Source: Annulohypoxylon bovei var. microspora
Taxonomy: Eukaryota > Ascomycota > Sordariomycetes > Xylariales > Hypoxylaceae
DNA length: 12,132 nt
Assembly (NCBI GenBank): GCA_022836615.1
Contig: MU405521.1
Span: 1-12,132 of the forward strand
Direction: 5' to 3'
In this document: piece by piece, positions 8,416 to 12,132 of the stretch
Numbering within the stretch: the stretch's first letter is position 1
How the letters are laid out: each line of letters opens with the position of its first letter
The notes under the pieces: model-generated
The model's input: the letters and a program-made list of their open reading frames with translations, nothing else
Databases searched by the model: none
Told to the model about the DNA's origin: nothing
Translations under genes and position numbers: made by a program

Positions 8416-8477
8416 TAACCACTATTCGAACCGGGTATAATGGCGAGCCCGTAAAATTAATTTCACCCCACCAAAAT
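8416..8477 (+). repeat. Left terminal inverted repeat, RIP-mutated
   Basis: It pairs with 9169-9230. Compared with the right end, TpG and CpA positions have become TpA at several sites (for example GGGTATAAT against GGGTGTAGT). Confidence 0.8.
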
Positions 8478-9137
8478 CTTCCATTTTTCAAACCTTGTAT
8501 TTTAATAATATTAACGTTTTTATACAAATAACTTATATTAAATTCTTCTTTACATCTTTTTCTTTACTTTAATATTAAAAATATATTTTTTAAATTTCTT
8601 TTAATAAAGTTATTAACCATTAAAATTATAAAAAACTTTTATATAAAAAATACACCAAAACGATATAATCGAATATCATCGCCATTAAGTATTTTATAAA
8701 TATAAAAAAATAATTATTTAATAAAAGAAATCGTAAGCTTTTAAATTATATATAAATTTATTATAATTATTAAATATTTAAATATTTATATTATATTAAA
8801 TATATTACCATACAAATTCGAAAACTCATTTTATATAACAAAACCTTTTATATAACGTACAACAAATATTAATTAAAATATATATAAAACTTTTATATCA
8901 TTTTAAAGCTATAAATTTTCTTTTTTTAACTATTATTTTCGCATATCTTAAAAAGCGTTATTCATTATAATATTTAATTAAATCACTTTAATATATTCCT
9001 TATACAAAAATTTCTTACCATTTTAATAATTAATAACTTAATTAAAATAAATCTAAAAAATACGTTTTTAATATTAAAATAAAGAAAAAAACTCGCACAA
9101 AAGCCTAATATATTTAAATTTTATAAATACCCAAAAG

Positions 9138-9167
9138 GTGATATATTATAAGCCATAAAAATATCAC
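9138..9167. repeat. Stem-loop GTGATAT / ATATCAC
   Basis: GTGATAT (9138-9144) pairs with ATATCAC (9161-9167). It is a small perfect stem just inside the right terminal inverted repeat. Confidence 0.5.
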
Positions 9168-9168
9168 A

Positions 9169-9230
9169 TTTTTAATGGGATGAAACTGATTTTGCAGGCT
9201 CGCCACTACACCCGGCTCGAATAATGGTCA
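9169..9230 (-). repeat. Right terminal inverted repeat, almost unmutated
   Basis: It keeps many CpA and TpG dinucleotides (CTGATTTTGCAGGCTCGCCA) and is noticeably GC-richer than its surroundings. It serves as the better reference for the true end of this element. Confidence 0.8.
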
Positions 9231-9867
9231 TTAATAATACCCTTATTATGTTAAGTTTTAAGGGTAAGGTAATAAAGCTTTATCGTAGGTTTAATTAAAG
9301 GGTATATTTATTTTAACTAAGAAATTAATTAATAAGCAAAGCTTTCCCTTTTTTTTTTTTTTTAAAAAAAAGAATAAGCTTTTAATTTTATTATTAAATA
9401 ATTAATCAAATAATTTTTTAAGTTATTAAAGGTTCTAATACTTCCCTTAAAGTTAAAAATTCATTTTTAACCGTAAGTAAAAACTCATTAATTTAAAGTT
9501 ATATAATTAAGGGAATAAAGGTAAATTTTAATTAATTAACTTGGTTAATAAACGGCTTAATATCTTTATTAAAGCCTTTACTTAATAATTTAAATACCAT
9601 CGTTAATTAATAATGGAATAAATAATATTAAAAGGTATTTTATTATAAGTAAAGGTAAAACTTTATAACCATTAATATAAGGAATTTTGTTTGGGAAGAT
9701 AAAAACTTTTAAAAACTAAATATAAATTAAAAACAAAACTTTAAGCATATTATAATTTAAAAAAAATTAAATTAATATGTAAATACTTACGTATTTAAGA
9801 AAAAAAAAATTTCGGGGGTAAACTTTTAAATTAAAAAAATAAAACGAATAAATAACTTTAAATATTA
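9231..9867 (-). other. Chromovirus leader and start of gag, no readable frame
   Basis: This is the part of the element between the inverted-repeat insertion and the 5' LTR. The primer-binding site should begin at 9867 reading down the minus strand, where the sequence is TAATATTTAAAG. A TGG-starting tRNA complement changed to TAA would fit, but I cannot name the tRNA. The rest is AT-rich with no motif recognised. Confidence 0.4.
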
Positions 9868-10084
9868 TATTACGGTAAATAAATCTTTAATTAAAATAAA
9901 ACCTATATAACGGTGGGATTATATACTTTATTAACAAAAATATTTAAAATGAAAAGTTAAAAAAAAAAAAAACCATAAAATAATTTCCTTTAAAAGGTCT
10001 TTATATATTAACTTTATAACCGGGACATTAATTAACCGCTCCGTTAATATACTTTAAAAGTAATAACAATTAAATGTTATTATA
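9868..10084 (-). repeat. 5' LTR of the chromovirus
   Basis: This 217-bp partner of 2917-3132 carries the same blocks in the same order. On the plus strand it begins TATTACGG, against TGTTACGG in the other LTR, and ends GTTATTATA directly before ATTTA. The differences fit RIP acting on both copies. Confidence 0.9.
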
Positions 10085-10089
10085 ATTTA
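10085..10089. repeat. Target site duplication, right copy (ATTTA)
   Basis: It directly adjoins the LTR and is identical to 2912-2916. Confidence 0.85.
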
Positions 10090-10163
10090 TACATTTATAT
10101 AATTATAAAATCGTAATATATTATATAATATTACACATAAAAACATCGTGACTTATTACTTTT
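10085..10163 (+). repeat. Direct terminal repeat, copy 2, right part
   Basis: It matches 1742-1825 (TTTATATAATTATAAAAT, TAATATATTATATAATATTA, ATCGTGA.TTATTA.TTTTA). It completes the repeat copy broken at 2916. Together with 2781-2916 it forms the second terminal repeat of the gag-only unit. Confidence 0.7.
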
Positions 10164-11303
10164 AATATTAAATTATAATTAAATGTTTTTTTTATTAATT
10201 AATAAAAAAATTAAATATATTATTATTAAATTTATAACCGATATATTTTTTAATATTATTTACGTGTTAAATAATTAATTATAGGTTTTTAAAATAAACG
10301 GCGATATTAATAATAATTAAATATATTATTAATTAAATGGAAATTAAAATAATTATTATAAATTAAAAATTTAAAAAATTAATTAAAATAAAAATTAATG
10401 TAAGTTTATATTATGGTTATAAATGTAATAAACGTGGGGTTTTATAATAAAATTATTAATAATTTTAAATGGGTTATTAAAGTTATTAAAACACATATAA
10501 AAAGGGTTTTTATATTAATTAATTTAATTTATATTTTTAAGTATAAATATTATAACTTTAAAAATAAAAGGTTATTATTTTTTTTTTTTTTATTAATGAA
10601 AATAATTTTAATTTTAATTTTATATAATATAAGTTTATCGTTGTTTATGGGAATTATTATATATTTTTATTAATTATTTTTTAATTAATAAAAATCTTTA
10701 AAAAAGTGTTTATCACGTTAAACGATAATTTAATATATAAATATTTTTTAAGTAATAAACGATTAAAATTTTATAATATTTATCGTTTTTTATTAATACG
10801 ATTTAAGTTTATATAAATTTTTTAATAACTTTTTTAACACTTTTATAAATAATTTATTAAATAGTTTTAATTTATTTTATAAAATCGAAGAAATGATTTT
10901 AATTAAAAATAAATGTTTAATTTAAATTAACGAGTAAAAAGATTTTTTAATATATGTGGTTATATTAAATTTTTTTATTTTGGAAAATATAATATATTTC
11001 GGATCGGAGAAAAAAAAATGTTTAAAAATTAAATTTTTAATTTTAATTAAAAAATGGTAACGTTTAATATAATAGTTTAATATAAAAAGGTTTAATGGGT
11101 AATATAATAATAAGGTTTTTATTTAAGTTTTAATCGAGAAATTTAAAAATAAATAATTAATTTAAGTCGTTTATTAAGATTTAATTAAAATACGTTAAGG
11201 TGTTTTTTAATATTTCGGCGATTTTTTCGTCGATTTTAAAAGTAAATTAATTTTAATTAACGGGTTAAATTAAAAAGGGGAAAATAAAATTAATTATATT
11301 AAT
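10164..11303. other. AT-rich RIP-mutated DNA upstream of a gag relic
   Basis: CpG is again the main context for C. A plus-strand open frame at 10413-10673 is dominated by I, L, F, K, N and Y codons, as expected by chance in this composition, and shows no motif. If the gag at 11304 belongs to an LTR element, its 5' LTR and leader should lie here. I could not find its edges because no second copy is in the window. Confidence 0.5.
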
Positions 11304-11770
11304 GTGGGGTTAAATAATAAATTAAAGAACGTTTTTATAGTAAAAAAGTTAAATAAAAAAAATTATAATAAATGGGTGGTTAAGGTTAATGATGTAACGG
11401 TTAAAATGGACGGGGTATTAAATTATAAAAAAAAAAATATTATTTTACGACCATTTAATATGAAAAAATATTTAATTAAAAAGTTATTAATTTTATTAAT
11501 ACGGTAATTACTTAAGAATAAAAATTAAAATTTAATGGGAACGGAAATATAGTTATAAATGGGGTGAATTATATAATTTTAATTATTACGATAATTATAA
11601 TAATAAATTAAATAAGTGGCTTACGTTAAAATGATAATAATTTATTAAAAGCATGATAAAGGTTAAATTAAAAGTTTAAAAAATTAAAAAAAAAAAGGTA
11701 AATGTGCTTATTACACGAAAATAAAGTACCTTATAATGGTTTACCCATCGTTTTAAATTATATTTTAACC
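11304..11770 (+). pseudogene. gag: Second gag relic, probably Ty1/copia-like, with mutated zinc knuckle
   Basis: An open frame (11304-11507, no clear start) includes VKKLNKKNYNKWVVKV, which resembles the K-L-x-G-x-N-Y-x-x-W block that opens copia-type Gag proteins. In the same frame, 400 bases on, is KKKGKCAYYTKIKYLIMVY (knuckle at 11703-11744). Its positions fit C-x2-C-x4-H-x4-C exactly, with the second Cys, the His and the last Cys all read as Tyr (TAC), each one transition from the expected codon. Between the two blocks many TAA and a few TAG or TGA codons interrupt the frame, but its phase is kept. The order fits Gag. The copia assignment rests on one short motif and is moderate at best. 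Protease, integrase and RT would lie beyond the window end. Confidence 0.6.
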
Positions 11771-12132
11771 AAATTATAATAACGGAAATGGTACGTTATA
11801 AATGGTTATTATAAAGGTTTAAAGTAATCGAAATGTTAAAAATGATTACGAATTATTAAAATATTTAAAAAATAAATAATTTTTAAGTGAAATTGCGTTT
11901 AAAAGTTAATATTAAAATTTGTAAATTTTAAAAAAACTTTAAATAAAATATATACCACCTTTTTTTTAATTAAGATTTTATTAAACGAATAAAAGTTTAT
12001 TAATATATTTATAAATTCGGGATGTTTAATATATTTAATATTTAATAAAAGATTTATATAATAAATAAAATTATTACGTATATTTATTTAAAAAAAAGAA
12101 TTAAAATTAATTAAAAATAAGGAATTTTATAT
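11771..12132. other. AT-rich end of window, possibly more of the gag-pol relic
   Basis: No motif could be read. It lies directly downstream of the second gag relic and may carry the start of its pol, but nothing visible proves this. Confidence 0.35.

Larger units (their letters stand above)
8416..9230. mobile_element. Small inverted-repeat DNA element (MITE-like) nested in the chromovirus
   Basis: The ends form long terminal inverted repeats of about 62 bases (8416-8477 and 9169-9230) around 690 bases. The core of the left end reads ATTCGAACCGGGTATAATGG. The right end, reverse-complemented, reads ATTCGAGCCGGGTGTAGTGG. Mismatches are nearly all C/T or G/A. No open frame of useful length lies inside, so it would be a non-autonomous element. 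The superfamily is unknown. The insertion interrupts the gag/leader half of the chromovirus and is therefore younger. The interior is C-rich and G-poor on the plus strand: 35 C to 7 G in 8461-8700 by hand count. Confidence 0.75.
2917..10084 (-). mobile_element. Ty3/gypsy chromovirus-type LTR retrotransposon, RIP-inactivated
   Basis: This 7168-bp element has direct LTRs at 2917-3132 and 9868-10084 and is flanked by ATTTA duplications. Reading the minus strand gives LTR, gag knuckle, RT, RNase H, integrase, chromodomain, polypurine tract and LTR, which is the Ty3/gypsy order (RT before integrase). The C-terminal chromodomain places it with the chromoviruses, which target heterochromatin. Without the 815-bp inverted-repeat element at 8416-9230 it would be about 6.35 kb, a normal size for the group. 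Many frame-internal TAA/TAG codons and changed catalytic residues fit RIP (CAA to TAA, TGG to TAA, GAT to AAT, CAC to TAC). It is not autonomous. The LTRs differ mainly by C/T and G/A changes. Confidence 0.93.

Noticed and set aside
10413..10673. 86-codon plus-strand open frame rich in hydrophobic residues
   Set aside because: It could suggest a membrane protein, but I/L/F/Y/K/N dominance follows from about 85% AT. There is no motif or codon pattern to support it.
1..12132. Mitochondrial or apicoplast genome
   Set aside because: The extreme AT content suggested this at first, but CpG retention with CpA/TpG loss and nested LTR elements carrying a chromodomain fit RIP in a fungal nuclear genome.

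Overview
This window looks like a stretch of an AT-rich isochore or heterochromatic block from a filamentous ascomycete fungus (Pezizomycotina). The base composition carries the mark of repeat-induced point mutation (RIP). Over most of the window the surviving C and G sit in CpG, while CpA and TpG are scarce and TpA is very common. I see no intact gene. What remains are mutated mobile elements, readable only because RIP changes bases without moving the reading frame. The genus cannot be told from this sequence.

Layout. Positions 1-345 are AT-rich with nothing recognisable. Positions 346-860 form a less mutated block. It starts with a tRNA-like relic that keeps an acceptor stem, T arm, A and B boxes and a 3' CCA, and it continues with several stem-loops. 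Positions 861-1608 hold no gene I can support. Two direct copies of a repeat lie at about 1609-1825 and 2781-2916. Between them, on the plus strand, is a gag-like relic with a coiled-coil-like stretch, a 17-codon duplication and a CCHC zinc knuckle. Part of that relic (about 2219-2575) is a GC-rich island of about 45% GC that RIP has largely spared.

The second repeat copy is split by a nearly full-length Ty3/gypsy retrotransposon on the minus strand (2917-10084, 7168 bp). Its LTRs are about 216 bp and are flanked by the 5-bp duplication ATTTA. The unsplit repeat copy near 1742 shows the empty target site. In minus-strand order the element has a 5' LTR, a gag with a CCHC knuckle, reverse transcriptase, RNase H, integrase (HHCC plus D,D35E), a chromodomain, a polypurine tract and a 3' LTR. 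It is therefore a chromovirus-type element. RT is in one frame and RNase H through chromodomain in another, with a single frameshift between them. The element is dead because of TAA/TAG codons and lost catalytic residues.

Inside its gag/leader half sits a third layer: an 815-bp element with about 62-bp terminal inverted repeats (8416-9230), flanked by TTAA. It has a strong C-over-G bias on the plus strand, as if RIP had hit mainly one strand. From about 10164 the window enters another block that contains a plus-strand gag relic (11304 to about 11770), probably Ty1/copia-like, which may continue past the window end.

The overall picture is a nested stack: the terminal-repeat gag element, then the chromovirus inserted in it, then the inverted-repeat element inserted in that. 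All layers were inactivated by RIP to different degrees.
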